Shown one piece after another: positions 24,405-33,174 of a stretch of DNA of 49,806 bases; positions within the stretch are counted from its first letter, which is position 1; the number at the start of each line of letters is the position of its first letter. This stretch comes from DYTH01 sp964552725. Lineage in GTDB: Bacteria; Desulfobacterota; Syntrophia; Syntrophales; UBA5619. Made by a program: the position numbers and the translations under genes. The stretch lies in assembly GCA_964552725.1 (NCBI GenBank), contig CAZKHU010000006.1:1-49806 (forward strand), given 5' to 3'. The notes below the pieces were generated by a model. It did not search any database, was not told the origin of the DNA, and was given only the letters and a program-made list of their open reading frames with translations.

Positions 24405-25730
24405 ATGATCCGAGGAGGAGGTATGTATAAAAACATGTTGAAAAATGGCAAAATGCGTCTGGTTTCACTGTTAGGTGCGATAGCAATAGTTTTTTTTATT
24501 CTCTGGGGCTGCGGCGATGGGACATCAAGTTATGATGCTGTCAGTACCGGACCCGTATTGACGAGGACGGCCACAGCTTCAATTGGAGCCGCAGATTTGA
24601 AGGGTTGGATGGACCAGGGGTTGGTTAACGCCGCTGCGGGAGAAAAGGTCGTCATTCTCGATTTGAAGGATACGGCGACCTATGATGCCGGGCACATACC
24701 CGGCGCGCTCAGGGTGGATAATGCCGAGATAATGCTGACCCGTCTCGAGGGTGTTGCCGAGTTCCCGTCCATGGTTACGGATGGCCCGCATATGGATGCA
24801 ATTATCCAGCGGTCCGGTATCGACGCGCATACAACGATCGTTTTTACCAGTACCAACCTTGTGAACGCCTGCAGAATGTATTCCACTTTCCGTTACTGGG
24901 GATTCCCGAAGAGCCAGCTGAAGGTACTCAATGGGGTGGATACTGCCTGGAAAACCGCCGGTTACACTATAGATCAGTTAATCACCCCGAAGATAACGCC
25001 TTCCACTTATTGCGTCACGCCGGGCGACGTCAATCGCGTTCAGGCGCAACTTCGCGCCTCTCTGGGCGAGATGATGGATCTGGTAAAAAATTATGACGGC
25101 ACGAAACACGTTATCATCGACACCCTGCACGCGCCGGGGTACGCGGGAACTCCCGGTTCGACAACAGGGTTATTCCCCTTTGCCGTCAGCACAACTAAGG
25201 AATATGTCGTTTTTGAAGGGTACATGAATAACGCTGTCATGCTGCCGCAATCAACCCTGTATTCAGCCAATGCATTTTACCCGGCGGACGATGGCAATCC
25301 AGCCAGTCTCAAAAGCAAGTTCAACGCCGTCGGCATGGATGAAACGAAGACAGCGTATGTCCACTGCCGCGCAGGCAACGCCGCGTCGATTGCATTTTTT
25401 GCCTTGGACGGCATCTTGAATTGGAAGACCGTTTGGTATGACGGCTCATGGGGGCAGTGGGGACAAATGGCAGATATAAAAGGAGGCCTCCTGAAAGCGG
25501 GATCGATCTGGTCAACATACCCGCTCAGCACTTCCGTCAACTACAATAAGGACAGTGGACTAACGATACAGTCGTATCCTTATTACAAGTATCTGGATGA
25601 TATCTTTACTTCCACTACCGATCCCAGGGCAAACCAGATTGAAAAGGCGGACACGGAGTACAAAAGCCCGCTCAGCTCATCATCTTCCGGCAGTCCCTCC
25701 GGCGGCGGTTCCTCCGGCGGCGGTTGCTAA
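24405..25730 (+). CDS. extH: Rhodanese-domain lipoprotein, ExtH-like
   Basis: 441 aa. A basic N-terminus, hydrophobic helix and lipobox FILWGC (Cys36) mark a lipoprotein. Two rhodanese-like domains follow: the first (about 60-190) has VVILDLKDTATYDAGHIPGA but no Cys in its active loop; the second (about 215-375) has AYVHCRAGNAAS with the catalytic Cys. The C-terminus is a low-complexity Ser/Gly tail ending in Cys. ExtH in Geobacter is a rhodanese-like lipoprotein that opens the extHIJKL conduit cluster; the gene order here matches. Two starts are possible: 24405 (AGGAGG 11 nt upstream) and 24423 (GAGGAGGAGG immediately before). Confidence 0.85.
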   Translation: MIRGGGMYKNMLKNGKMRLVSLLGAIAIVFFILWGCGDGTSSYDAVSTGPVLTRTATASIGAADLKGWMDQGLVNAAAGEKVVILDLKDTATYDAGHIPGALRVDNAEIMLTRLEGVAEFPSMVTDGPHMDAIIQRSGIDAHTTIVFTSTNLVNACRMYSTFRYWGFPKSQLKVLNGVDTAWKTAGYTIDQLITPKITPSTYCVTPGDVNRVQAQLRASLGEMMDLVKNYDGTKHVIIDTLHAPGYAGTPGSTTGLFPFAVSTTKEYVVFEGYMNNAVMLPQSTLYSANAFYPADDGNPASLKSKFNAVGMDETKTAYVHCRAGNAASIAFFALDGILNWKTVWYDGSWGQWGQMADIKGGLLKAGSIWSTYPLSTSVNYNKDSGLTIQSYPYYKYLDDIFTSTTDPRANQIEKADTEYKSPLSSSSSGSPSGGGSSGGGC

Positions 25731-25801
25731 TGGAGAAGTATAAATTGAGCATGCCGTAGAAAAGTAAAGAATCGGAAAACAACCTATAAAAGGAGTGACC
25801 T

Positions 25802-27010
25802 ATGCCAAACATTAGAATAACAGCAAAACTCGCAGCAGTTGTCCTTGGTGTGGCGCTGCTCGCCGGGACCGCCTATGCCGGTCCGCAAGTGAAGTTCGGG
25901 CCGAAAGATGAAGGTCTGCTGCAACTCGACTACAAGGGGCAATTGCAGATGACCATACGCGACAATGGTTCCGGGACCAACAAGGAGTCTGCCACCTATG
26001 ATTTCAACTTTCGCCGCAACCGCCTGGCTCTCATGGGCAAATATGGCGGGCTGATGAGCATTTACGTGCAGACGGAGTACACCGAGCATCAGGATCTTGG
26101 CGCGCTCACTGTAAGCGATACCGACAGCGGTTACGAGTTTCAGATGCTCGATGCGGTGGTGCGCTTTAACTTCGCTGATGCGTTCAAGGTGAACGTCGGC
26201 AAGTTCAAATACAACCTTTCGCGTGAAAACCTGGAAGCATGTGAAATGCCTCTTACCCTTGATCGGTCTCTCTTCATCCGCGCCCCCTATGTGACCACCC
26301 GTGACAAGGGTATCGCGATCTGGGGGAACCTGTTTGACGACATGTTCCAGTATCGGGCCGATGTCATGGAGGGGAGAAATGCCACTACCGCGGCCGCTCC
26401 CCAGCCGGAATCGAGTTTCCGGTATTCGGTGCGCGGACATGTGACGCTTCTGGATCCGGAAAACGACTATGGCTATAAGGGAACCTATCTGGGGAATAAA
26501 CAGGTTCTGACCATCGGCGCCGCCTATCAGTTTGAACCCGACGTCGCTTATGCGGATACCGTTGCCAGAACCGACGCGAAGGATTACAAGGCGTGGACGG
26601 CCGACATCTTTTTTGAATACCCTATAGAGAATTTTGGCACGGTTACCGCTTCTGCCGCCTATGAGGATATCGATCTCGGCAACGCATACAAGGGTTTTAA
26701 TCCCGATCCCGATACGATTGGATTAAAAGGGGAGAAGAACGGTTTTTACGTAAAGGCCGGTTACATGCTGCCGAATATCCCCCTTCAGTTTTTTGCCAGA
26801 TATGAAAAGTGGGCATTTGCCAACCTGAACGGCATTGTCGATCAGGAGGTGGAATGGTACGGTGGAGGCTTCAATTACTACATCCGGGGGCAGAACCTCA
26901 AGATTACGCTGGAAGCAAGCAATACCAGCTTTGACAAGGGGACAGGGACCGGCGCCGACAGTACCGAAAGTTTTATGAGTTTCGTCGCGCAGCTCCAGGT
27001 CATCTTCTAA
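25802..27010 (+). CDS. extI: Outer membrane beta-barrel porin, ExtI-like
   Basis: 402 aa with a clear signal peptide (cleavage near GTAYA-GPQ, residue about 22). The mature protein has alternating amphipathic strands, an N-terminal block DYKGQLQMTIRDNG and RRNRLALMGKYGGLMSIYVQTEY as in phosphate-selective-porin-like barrels, and a terminal aromatic residue (LQVIF). There are no heme motifs. ExtI proteins are the barrel of an outer membrane electron conduit, and ExtI has been linked to selenite and tellurite handling in Geobacter. It lies between extH and extJ. AAAGGAGTG precedes the ATG. Confidence 0.86.
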   Translation: MPNIRITAKLAAVVLGVALLAGTAYAGPQVKFGPKDEGLLQLDYKGQLQMTIRDNGSGTNKESATYDFNFRRNRLALMGKYGGLMSIYVQTEYTEHQDLGALTVSDTDSGYEFQMLDAVVRFNFADAFKVNVGKFKYNLSRENLEACEMPLTLDRSLFIRAPYVTTRDKGIAIWGNLFDDMFQYRADVMEGRNATTAAAPQPESSFRYSVRGHVTLLDPENDYGYKGTYLGNKQVLTIGAAYQFEPDVAYADTVARTDAKDYKAWTADIFFEYPIENFGTVTASAAYEDIDLGNAYKGFNPDPDTIGLKGEKNGFYVKAGYMLPNIPLQFFARYEKWAFANLNGIVDQEVEWYGGGFNYYIRGQNLKITLEASNTSFDKGTGTGADSTESFMSFVAQLQVIF

Positions 27011-27108
27011 GCAAAGAAGTGATAATATCCATGCGTCAGGCCGCATGTTGGCTGATTGAGCGGCTTGGCGTATGGATTAAACCAACAATAAAAGAAAAGG
27101 AGAAGAAA

Positions 27109-27429
27109 ATGGCAAAAAAAATCAGAATCATGATCATGGCAGTTCTGCTGGTAGCAGGCATGGCGGCATCAGCCATAGCGGCCGACAAGTTGGATGGCAA
27201 GGTTGTCAAAGTAGCGGGCGACAAGGTCACGGTTGCGCTGGAAGGCGCCGTTCCGGCCTGGGTTAAGGTCGGCGCCACGGTTATCGGCGGCGGCGGCGCC
27301 CCGAAGATCGTTTCGATGAAAGGCAGTGAAGTTGTTCTGCGCTTCAGCAGAGCCAAGGCTGCCAAAATCAAGGTTGACTCAACGATTTCCCTGGAAGAGT
27401 CGTCCGGGGATGAGCTTCAGGGCTGCTGA
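27109..27429 (+). CDS. extJ: Small exported protein, ExtJ-like
   Basis: 106 aa with a signal peptide (MAKKIRIMIMAVLLVAGMAA..., cleavage near AIA-ADK). The mature 80 residues form a small beta-rich domain (GKVVKVAGDKVTVAL, VKVGATVIGGGG, GSEVVLRF) ending in a lone Cys. The function of ExtJ is unknown; the call comes from size, export signal and position between the porin and the 5-heme cytochrome. ATG 27109 is chosen over an upstream in-frame start because AAAGGAGAAG lies before it and the signal peptide starts there. Confidence 0.75.
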   Translation: MAKKIRIMIMAVLLVAGMAASAIAADKLDGKVVKVAGDKVTVALEGAVPAWVKVGATVIGGGGAPKIVSMKGSEVVLRFSRAKAAKIKVDSTISLEESSGDELQGC

Positions 27430-27515
27430 TTTTAAAGAGGAGGGCGACCGCACTGCCGTGAATATCGGGACAGCATGCGGTTGTCTTCCCTGAAACACGA
27501 TAGAGAGAGGTGGGT

Positions 27516-28868
27516 ATGATAAAAATACCAATGAAAGGTCTGCTGTTGGCGGTGATAGCGATCATCGCCTTCGCTTCCCTTTCGTTTGCGGAAAAGGCCG
27601 GGATCGGGTGGAAAGACACCATCGTCGCCAAATCCGGAAAGGCAAAGAGTGTTGCAGAGCTGGCGAAGATGTATGATTCGAGCTCCTGCGTTGAATGTCA
27701 CAAGGAGCAGCATGACGAGGCTCAGAAGTCTATTCATTCGCGGTCAATTTTCGGTACGGCGCGTACCGCGATGACTATTATGAGCTCTATCGAAAACGGC
27801 TGGATGGAACAGCCTTATTCGGGGGTGAAGAGTCCGAAGGACGTGAGGGTGGAGCATCTGATGGGATGTGCGAAGTGCCATCTGCCGCAGCTTGCGGACG
27901 CCGAGGACTCGGTTGCCCAGGAGATTGTTACGTCTCTTTACAGCTGGAAAGACGCTCTGAAGAGGAAGGACAAGGAGACGGCGCAGAAGGAAGAAGCCAA
28001 ACTGAAGAGCGTTTCCATTAACTGTCTTGTCTGCCATAACCGTAACGCCATCACCCATAAATGGCAGGATGGCTATCCGAAGGCCGGGGTTGTTTACGGT
28101 TCGAAGGATGGGGATCATCCCTCGGATGCTTTTCCGAAGATGGCAGTCAGTCCCATTATGAAAGAGGCGATTCAGTGCGGCCAGTGCCACGGGCTCGGCC
28201 CGAATTTCGAGCAGGACGAACCGACCCAGTGCTGCACTTCTTACGGCAGCTATCTGTGGGCGTACAAATCCGAGGTGGGACAGGAGTCCTGTCAGGGTTG
28301 CCACATGGAGAAGAGCAAGCTCGGTCATAATATCCAGGGATATAGGGACCCGGCGATGATCAAGGATGCGGTCGACTTCAAGGTCGAGGCATTCGGATAC
28401 TACTGGCGCGACATAACCGACATTGTCCCGAAGGTTGTGGTGAAGGTGGAGATGATCAACCGGTCGGGACACTCGATCCCCGATGGGTGACCGACCCCCA
28501 ACCGACTGGTTCTGTCGGTAATTGCAACAACGAAGGATGGAGATGAGGTTTTCAATCAGGAAAAGGTTTACATGCCGGTGCCGCAGCAATTGGCCCGGGG
28601 TGACCGGATGGGACGAGGCCCCTATGAAAAGAGCGGGATAATCGAGGATACTGGTCTCCCCCCCGGCAAGGCTGTTCACGAGCGTTTCGATATTCTCTAT
28701 CCGTTCGGCGATGTAAAGGAGAACGGGAAGACGGTCAATAAGCAACTGGCGCATGATCTGAACGTCGAGGTTAAGCTCTGGTACCTTCCGTTTGGATCGA
28801 TGAACTCGAATGCGTTTCTCTGGCGGGAATTCAAAAAGACCGTCAGCGTCAGCACAAAGGGGAAATAA
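27516..28868 (+). CDS. extKL: Five-heme c-type cytochrome with predicted selenocysteine (in-frame UGA), ExtKL-like
   Basis: 450 aa when the TGA at 28488-28490 is read as selenocysteine (residue 325). The N-terminus is a signal peptide. Five CxxCH sites follow (CVECH, CAKCH, CLVCH, CGQCH, CQGCH), all before the UGA. The UGA falls in GHSIPDG-U-PTPNRLVLSV; the same frame then runs 125 codons to TAA with no change in character, including KLWYLPFGS. A hairpin starts at the UGA itself (28490-28519). From memory, database families name this protein 'multiheme c-type cytochrome (seleno)protein ExtKL', because extK and extL were annotated as separate genes around the stop. ATG 27516 is preferred to GTG 27510 by the GAGAGG spacing. 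The protein would be periplasmic. Confidence 0.88.
28490..28519 (+). promoter_or_regulatory. SECIS-like hairpin directly after the extKL UGA
   Basis: ACCGAC (28490-28495) pairs with GTCGGT (28514-28519). An internal loop (CCCC/CT) follows, and an inner stem AACC/GGTT (28500-28503 and 28508-28511) closes a GACT tetraloop. The loop begins with G, 16 nt from the U of UGA, within the range and with the guanine preference described for bacterial SECIS elements bound by SelB. Confidence 0.7.
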
Positions 28869-28922
28869 CAGACACAGGGACGGTTAAGTCCGGTGTCGGG
28901 CAGCAGCAAGCAGTTGAAAGCG

Positions 28923-28956
28923 ACCGGCGGGAGGAAATCCCGCCGGTTCTTTTTTT
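28923..28956 (+). terminator. Intrinsic terminator after extKL
   Basis: A perfect 10-bp GC-rich stem ACCGGCGGGA/TCCCGCCGGT (28923-28932 and 28938-28947) with a GGAAA loop is followed by TTCTTTTTTT. It lies 54 bp beyond the extKL stop and would end the extHIJKL transcript. Confidence 0.93.
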
Positions 28957-28975
28957 GAGAATTCGCGCAAACAGC

Positions 28976-29002
28976 TTGACTGAGCGATGAGTTGATTATA
29001 GA
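28976..29002 (+). promoter_or_regulatory. Candidate promoter for the second ext unit
   Basis: TTGACT (28976-28981), 15-bp spacer, TATAGA (28997-29002). It sits between the terminator and the 12-heme cytochrome gene at 29057. The spacer is short, so strength is uncertain, but some promoter is needed here if the terminator is efficient. Confidence 0.5.
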
Positions 29003-29056
29003 AGCATTCCGTAAGGACGACCAGCGCAACTGCTTACATAACGGTGATCGACGCCA

Positions 29057-30895
29057 ATGCTTCATAACCGGCTTTTCCCGTCATTCCTGATTCTGCTTTC
29101 TCTTTTCGGCTGTAACCGGCCGGATATGCGGACATCGACCTGCGAATCCTGCCACCGGGGCATCGAGCTCCTTTCTCCCGCCCACAATTCCTGCGTCTCC
29201 TGCCATCGTGGAGACGACCGGACGCTCGATGCCAAAAAAAGTCATCAGGAGATGCTGGGGCCGAAGAATCCATCGGCTCCCGATACCTGGGAAAAGGGCT
29301 GCGGGGAGTGTCACTACCACCAGTTGAGCCGCATGCGTTCCAACCTGATGTACACGACGACCGGCATGATCAGGAATATCCAGATGACCTGGGAGGGAGA
29401 GAATGGACGTCTCTATGCCGGGAAGGCTGACCGGGTATTTGATGCCCGGGGGCATGAGCTGCTGCTGAACGGCGTTGCCGATCTGGACCATCTTTCCGGC
29501 GAACTGTACCGCAAGTTCTGTTCCCAGTGCCATGTGGGGATCGATACCACCAACGTTTACACGGCGAGCCACGCGGCTGGCTGCGCGGCTTGTCATTTCC
29601 CGTACAACGACCGGGCGACCTACGAGGGGAGGGATCCGTCCCTCAAAGGTAAGTCGCCCTATTCCGCAAGCCACCAGATGGAAAAACTTCCCGACAACAA
29701 GGTTTGTTCCCGGTGCCACAACCGCAGCGGCCGGATCGCCCTTTACTACGAGGGATTCAATGATGGCAGCAACTCTCTCGTGCCGACCAGAAACGGATCT
29801 CCCGGACCGGTCATGTTGAGCGGCAACCGCAACGCCACCCGGATCGCCCCGGACGTTCATTTTGCCGCGGGCATGGACTGCATAGACTGTCATACCTCGC
29901 GGGACGTCATGGGGGACGGTTACGCGCATGAAAACATGTATCTCCAGACGGAGATCAGTTGCGAGGATTGCCATGGCGGGGGAGATTCCCGGCCCCGGTA
30001 CCGCGAAATAACGAGGGAAAGCGATGAGGCGCTGCGCGAGTCTCAGCAGTACAAGATCAAGATGCGTCCGGGGATGAAGATGGTGCTTACCGCCAAAGGG
30101 CGGATGTATTCCAATGTTTTTTATCAGGATGGGATTGTCTATGTTCTCGGTAAAAGGAGCGGGAAACTGTTCAAAAGCAAGGTTATTTCCGGAACTCCGG
30201 AGCATGCCGTCTTCGGGCATGACCGTCTGGAATGCTATTCCTGCCATTCGCGCACGGTGGCCCAGTGTTATGGATGCCATACCAGCTATGACAAAACAAA
30301 GCCGGGGATAGATTATATCAAGCAAATGGTCACCCCCGGCCGCTTCAGCGAGACCGAGGATTACCGGGCGCTCTATCCGTTCCCGCTGGCGCTGAATCAG
30401 CGGGGCAAGATTTCCCCCGTAACCCCCGGTTGTCAGACTTTTGTCACCGTCATCGAGGCGGACGGAACTGTTTCCAAAGACGAATACGTGGCAAAGTTCA
30501 AAGGAAAGAGTCAGTTGCGTTTTGCCCCGTTTTATTCGCACAATACCGGAACGAAGGCGATCGGGTGCAATGAATGCCATGCCAATCCATCATTTCTCGG
30601 TTTCGGCCAGCATGTGGTCGAGGGAAACAGCATAAACGCCACGATGATCTGCGAAAAATCGGAGAGCAAGCCGCTGGACGGCTATATCGCCATGGAACAG
30701 GGAAAGGTGCGGGCCTTTTCCGCCATTACCCGTAAAAATTCCCGCCCTTTGAACGGAAAAGAGGTGCGGCGCACGCTCGCCGTCAATCTCTGCATTGTTT
30801 GTCATGACAAGGCCAAAGACCCGATTTACCGAAAGGAACTTGATTATAATGCGCTTGATGATAATCTGCATCGCCGCCTGCTTGCTGCTCATTAA
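29057..30895 (+). CDS. extM: Twelve-heme c-type cytochrome lipoprotein, ExtM-like
   Basis: 612 aa with a lipobox LSLFGC (Cys19). Twelve CxxCH sites are seen, in order: CESCH, CVSCH, CGECH, CSQCH, CAACH, CSRCH, CIDCH, CEDCH, CYSCH, CYGCH, CNECH, CIVCH. Spacing is irregular, with a long heme-free stretch between the eighth and ninth (about residues 313-393). It is likely an outer-membrane-associated electron carrier working with the ExtI barrel. The ribosome site before ATG 29057 is weak. It overlaps the next cytochrome gene by 47 bp. The protein type is certain; the letter M is from remembered gene order. Confidence 0.85.
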   Translation: MLHNRLFPSFLILLSLFGCNRPDMRTSTCESCHRGIELLSPAHNSCVSCHRGDDRTLDAKKSHQEMLGPKNPSAPDTWEKGCGECHYHQLSRMRSNLMYTTTGMIRNIQMTWEGENGRLYAGKADRVFDARGHELLLNGVADLDHLSGELYRKFCSQCHVGIDTTNVYTASHAAGCAACHFPYNDRATYEGRDPSLKGKSPYSASHQMEKLPDNKVCSRCHNRSGRIALYYEGFNDGSNSLVPTRNGSPGPVMLSGNRNATRIAPDVHFAAGMDCIDCHTSRDVMGDGYAHENMYLQTEISCEDCHGGGDSRPRYREITRESDEALRESQQYKIKMRPGMKMVLTAKGRMYSNVFYQDGIVYVLGKRSGKLFKSKVISGTPEHAVFGHDRLECYSCHSRTVAQCYGCHTSYDKTKPGIDYIKQMVTPGRFSETEDYRALYPFPLALNQRGKISPVTPGCQTFVTVIEADGTVSKDEYVAKFKGKSQLRFAPFYSHNTGTKAIGCNECHANPSFLGFGQHVVEGNSINATMICEKSESKPLDGYIAMEQGKVRAFSAITRKNSRPLNGKEVRRTLAVNLCIVCHDKAKDPIYRKELDYNALDDNLHRRLLAAH

Positions 30896-32099
30896 TCCGG
30901 CGGGCGGCGCTGCCGGCGAAAACTGCACATCCTGTCATCAGGTTGTATTGAAAGGCATCCATGCGGCGCTTCCGTGCGCATCCTGCCACCGCGAAAAGCC
31001 GGACGTCATCGCCGATCCGGCATCCGGAAAGCATCATGCCGCCGGCTGCGTCGGCTGCCATCAGGGTTACGGCGCCCTGTTCGATCATGCCATGGCGACC
31101 GGAAGCAGGGAGAAGCTCTTTGTTCAGCGAACTATCGGCAACAGCGACCCCGGTTTTTTCGGAAAAAACTGCGGCTCCTGCCATCTGAAGAGTTGCACCG
31201 ACTGCCACGGGGGGGAGGGGCACAAAATCGTCAAGGCAGCGGACAAGAGCTGCATGGCTTGTCACAAGGGGTATTACGTCGGGATGGAGTACTACGGTAT
31301 GGCGCCCCGGGAAGATAGCAGCCGTTACCAGAGAGGCAAGACAGCCTTTGGCGAGAAATCCCTGAAGATGCTTCCGGACGTCCACGCGGAGGCGGGGATG
31401 ACCTGCGGGGCCTGTCACTCCATGAAAAGTCTCGTTGCGGGCGCGAAGTCTTCCCGGAAATGCGTGGATTGCCATCAGGCGCAGAAAACCGTCGTCGAGC
31501 ACCGGATAAAGGCCCACATGGAAAAGCTGGAATGTTATGCCTGCCATTCCGCCTGGGCGGCGCAGGAGTACGGAACCTTCTATCTCCGGTTTATAAACAG
31601 CCCTGTGCAGAAAGAGTTTGCGGCAGTCAAAAACAGAGGGGAATATGTGAAAAGCTCCTATCTCAAGAAACAGGATGCCCCGCCTTTGGGGGTCAATGCC
31701 GCAGGCAGAGTCAGTCCGCTCCGGCCCGAGTTTATTTTATACGGAACGACCGTCAAGAACAACCGGCCGGAAGGCAAGGAAAACCGGCTGCTTGCCGCCG
31801 AATGGAAGGCCTTTTTCCCGCACACGATAAGGCGGGGAACTGTCATGTGCGATGGCTGCCATGAAAATTCCCGGCGTTTTATTATGGAAAAAAAAGAGGA
31901 CAGGATTTATAACCTTTCGGCCGATGGAATGACGCTTCCCTCTTTCTGGGAGCGGACTGGCCAGAAGGTTGTAAATGGAGACTTTCTGCCCCTTGAACGC
32001 TATCTGCGGATGTCGAAAAAAACGCCGGCTTATTGGAGAGGATACCTGGAAAAATGGCAAAAACTGGTCAATCGCGTCGACGGTTCCTCGTCGCATTAG
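30849..32099 (+). CDS. extN: Ten-heme c-type cytochrome, ExtN-like
   Basis: 416 aa with a signal peptide (RLMIICIAACLLLINPAGGAA, cleavage near GAAG). Ten CxxCH sites: CTSCH, CASCH, CVGCH, CGSCH, CTDCH, CMACH, CGACH, CVDCH, CYACH, CDGCH. They cluster in the first 240 residues except the last, after a heme-free domain of about 100 residues. ATG 30849 is preferred because AAAGGAA lies 10 nt upstream and the signal peptide begins there. It starts inside the preceding gene and its own end overlaps the Rieske gene by 46 bp. It is a periplasmic electron carrier; the letter N is tentative. Confidence 0.82.
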   Translation: MRLMIICIAACLLLINPAGGAAGENCTSCHQVVLKGIHAALPCASCHREKPDVIADPASGKHHAAGCVGCHQGYGALFDHAMATGSREKLFVQRTIGNSDPGFFGKNCGSCHLKSCTDCHGGEGHKIVKAADKSCMACHKGYYVGMEYYGMAPREDSSRYQRGKTAFGEKSLKMLPDVHAEAGMTCGACHSMKSLVAGAKSSRKCVDCHQAQKTVVEHRIKAHMEKLECYACHSAWAAQEYGTFYLRFINSPVQKEFAAVKNRGEYVKSSYLKKQDAPPLGVNAAGRVSPLRPEFILYGTTVKNNRPEGKENRLLAAEWKAFFPHTIRRGTVMCDGCHENSRRFIMEKKEDRIYNLSADGMTLPSFWERTGQKVVNGDFLPLERYLRMSKKTPAYWRGYLEKWQKLVNRVDGSSSH

Positions 32100-32446
32100 C
32101 GTTTCTGGCAACCGGGTTCTTCTCACTGACGAGGTTTCTGAAACCGGCCGCCAAGAGCAAAAAGACGCTGCTTACCGTCGCCGAGAAGGACATTCCGAGT
32201 AACGGCGCCCTCGTCTATAAGGAGGCGCGAGTCGCCGTCATCAGGGAGTCGGATAAAATATCCGCCGTCAGTCTGGTTTGCACCCATCTGGGCTGCACCG
32301 TTTCCGCGACGCCCGGTCAGCTTGTCTGTCCGTGCCACGGAAGCAGTTTCGACTGGAAGGGAGCTGTCATCAAGGGACCGGCGGACCGGCCTTTGCCGCT
32401 GTACAGGGTGGAGGAGCGCGACGGGCGGATTGCGGTGCTGCTGTAA
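32054..32446 (+). CDS. extO: Rieske [2Fe-2S] protein with Tat signal, ExtO-like
   Basis: 130 aa. The N-terminus GQSRRRFLVALAFLATGFFSL is a twin-arginine signal/anchor. The cluster ligands are CTHLGC and CPCHGSSF, with all Cys and His residues present. It should form a quinol-oxidising complex with the two cytochrome b genes downstream and feed the multiheme cytochromes. ATG 32054 is used because the RR motif sits right after it. The letter O is from remembered operon order (iron-sulfur subunit of the b-type cytochrome complex). Confidence 0.87.
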   Translation: MAKTGQSRRRFLVALAFLATGFFSLTRFLKPAAKSKKTLLTVAEKDIPSNGALVYKEARVAVIRESDKISAVSLVCTHLGCTVSATPGQLVCPCHGSSFDWKGAVIKGPADRPLPLYRVEERDGRIAVLL

Positions 32447-32522
32447 TCATGGATTGACAGCGACAGGAAGCGGAAACATTTGCCAATTTTCACGGCAATT
32501 TCTCAGTGGGGAGACGATTTTT

Positions 32523-33143
32523 TTGTTCAAGGATTTTTTGAAACACATATTTCCCCGGATTGTGCTGCAACGCAATCTGCGGATAACCTATACCTTCTGC
32601 CTGGGCGGGCTGGCCTTTACCTCGTTTTTACTGCTTATCGCCTCCGGGCTGCTGCTCCTTTTCCATTACCAGCCTGCGCCGGAACGGGCGTTTCAATCCA
32701 TCCTGTTTCTGGAAGAATCGGTCTGGGGGGGGCGGTATCTGCGGAGTCTGCACCGGCTTTCTTCCCACCTTTTTCTCGTCCTCATTTTTCTCCACACCCT
32801 GCGGGTCATTCTTACCGGGGCCTACCGCAAGCCGCGCGAGTTCAACTGGGTGATCGGGTTTTCGCTCCTCTGCATTACGATTTTCGATGCTTACACCGGC
32901 TATCTGCTGCCGCTGGACCAGCTCAGCCTGTGGGCGACCCAGACGGGGATGGAGCTGGTCGGGACAACGTTTCTGGGGCCCCCGGTGCGGGGGATCCTCG
33001 TGCCCGACGGAGTCGGCCAGCCGATGTCGCTGCTGCGCTTTTACATACTGCACATCGTGCTGCTGCCGCTGTCGGTGCTCTCTCTTTCCGGCCTCCATTT
33101 TTACCGTATCCGGAAGGACCGGGGGCTTTTGCCGTATCTGTGA
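32523..33143 (+). CDS. extP: Cytochrome b N-terminal (four-helix, diheme) subunit, ExtP-like
   Basis: 206 aa with four hydrophobic helices. Two pairs of heme-ligand histidines are visible: LHRLSSHLFLVLIFLHTLRV (helix B) and FYILHIVLLP with SGLHFYRI (helix D). This is the b6-like half of a split cytochrome b. The start is inferred as TTG 32523 (MFKDFLKHIF) after GGGGAG at 32508-32513, since no ATG or GTG gives a sensible N-terminus; the frame is open upstream but non-homologous. The C-terminal half is the next gene. Confidence 0.82.
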   Translation: MFKDFLKHIFPRIVLQRNLRITYTFCLGGLAFTSFLLLIASGLLLLFHYQPAPERAFQSILFLEESVWGGRYLRSLHRLSSHLFLVLIFLHTLRVILTGAYRKPREFNWVIGFSLLCITIFDAYTGYLLPLDQLSLWATQTGMELVGTTFLGPPVRGILVPDGVGQPMSLLRFYILHIVLLPLSVLSLSGLHFYRIRKDRGLLPYL

Positions 33144-33174
33144 GTTTTTTCATCTTGGTCGCTGAGGTGCGATT

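Noticed and set aside
27447..27481. Stem ACCGCA/TGCGGT between extJ and the 5-heme gene as a terminator
   Set aside because: The stem is short with a large loop and no T-run follows; attenuation cannot be supported.
28488..28490. TGA in the 5-heme cytochrome taken as a true stop or as a broken gene
   Set aside because: The same frame stays open for 125 more codons with protein-like sequence, and a SECIS-like hairpin begins at the codon. A frameshifted or decayed gene would not keep the frame.
29081..30580. Minus-strand open frame of about 500 codons opposite the 12-heme cytochrome
   Set aside because: The plus strand encodes twelve CxxCH motifs and a lipobox; the antisense translation has no family features.
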